From an uncultured Flavobacteriales bacterium (GTDB taxonomy: Bacteria > Bacteroidota > Bacteroidia > Flavobacteriales_D > Crocinitomicaceae), in NCBI GenBank assembly GCA_903879765.1, contig CAIRMS010000303.1, forward strand, positions 1-5,008: a DNA stretch of 5,008 nt, read 5' to 3'. Of the stretch, positions 4,935-5,008 are shown in pieces. Within the stretch, counting starts at the first letter, position 1. Each line of letters opens with the position of its first letter. The notes under the pieces were generated by a model, which was not told where the DNA came from, ran no database searches, and saw only the letters and a list, made by a program, of their open reading frames with translations. Both the position numbers and the translations under genes were made by a program.

Positions 4935-5008
4935 ATGTCTAACCAACGAAAGATCCTTCGCGTATTGCAATTCATCTCCTATTTAGAGCAGAAACCTCCG
5001 AAGGCTGT
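4935..5008 (+). CDS. start of a probable WYL-type helix-turn-helix regulator, cut by the window edge
   Basis: From ATG 4935 the frame is open to the window end, 24 full codons: MSNQRKILRVLQFISYLEQK followed by PPKA. The RVLQFISYLEQKPPK pattern resembles the N-terminal winged-helix of WYL-domain regulators found in Bacteroidota (RVLQLI.LL..PP.KTV). WYL proteins are DNA-binding regulators that often sense nucleic acid or nucleotide ligands and often sit in anti-phage and CRISPR-associated loci. The WYL domain itself lies outside the window, so the call rests on a short N-terminal match. No Shine-Dalgarno is visible. The gene follows directly on repeat copy B, on the same strand as the toxin-antitoxin block. 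Confidence 0.6.
   Translation, partial: MSNQRKILRVLQFISYLEQKPPKA

Noticed and set aside
1..5008. CRISPR array, tRNA or rRNA genes
   Set aside because: No regularly spaced short repeats and no cloverleaf or rRNA-like stretches were seen on either strand.

Overview
The window looks like a chromosomal accessory region of a low-G+C Bacteroidota bacterium, probably of the flavobacterial type. The reasons are AT-rich DNA, few strong Shine-Dalgarno sites, and two promoters of the Bacteroidota form (TTG or TTTG, then 19-20 bases, then TAnnTTTG or a one-base variant) upstream of the right-hand genes. TGA is used as an ordinary stop by three genes, so the standard code applies. No species call is possible from the sequence alone.

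Left part (1-1744, minus strand): a 145-residue protein of unknown function lies 74 bases upstream of an AAA+ ATPase gene that runs off the left edge. The ATPase reading frame is broken by one in-frame TGA at 516-518. The 238-residue N-terminal part carries winged-helix-like segments. The part with the P-loop continues in exactly the same frame without its own obvious start. This is best read as a gene with a nonsense mutation or a sequencing error.

Middle (1745-2392): about 400 bases with no convincing gene are followed by a 36-base coding fossil (2153-2188). It encodes the last 11 residues plus stop of the toxin found intact at 3190-3534, and every base difference is synonymous. The fossil runs into a ~101-base sequence that occurs again at 4785-4886.

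Right part (2393-4681, plus strand): two consecutive two-gene units, each with an antitoxin-like gene carrying a Panacea (DUF4065/SocA-like) domain followed by a small gene that overlaps it by ATGA. Unit 1 is an XRE helix-turn-helix plus Panacea antitoxin with a RelE/HigB-like toxin. Unit 2 is a Panacea protein without helix-turn-helix plus an unfamiliar 154-residue protein with a faint PemK/MazF look. Each unit has its own Bacteroidota-type promoter with a palindrome in or beside it. The whole two-unit block is bracketed by the ~100-base direct repeats, whose left edge falls inside a toxin 3' end. This suggests the block was exchanged or inserted by recombination at toxin-gene tails. Just after the second repeat starts a gene (4935 to the right edge) whose first residues look like a WYL-type transcription regulator.

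The most interesting reading is a hot spot for swapping Panacea toxin-antitoxin units next to a WYL regulator, with the remains of an earlier toxin still visible.
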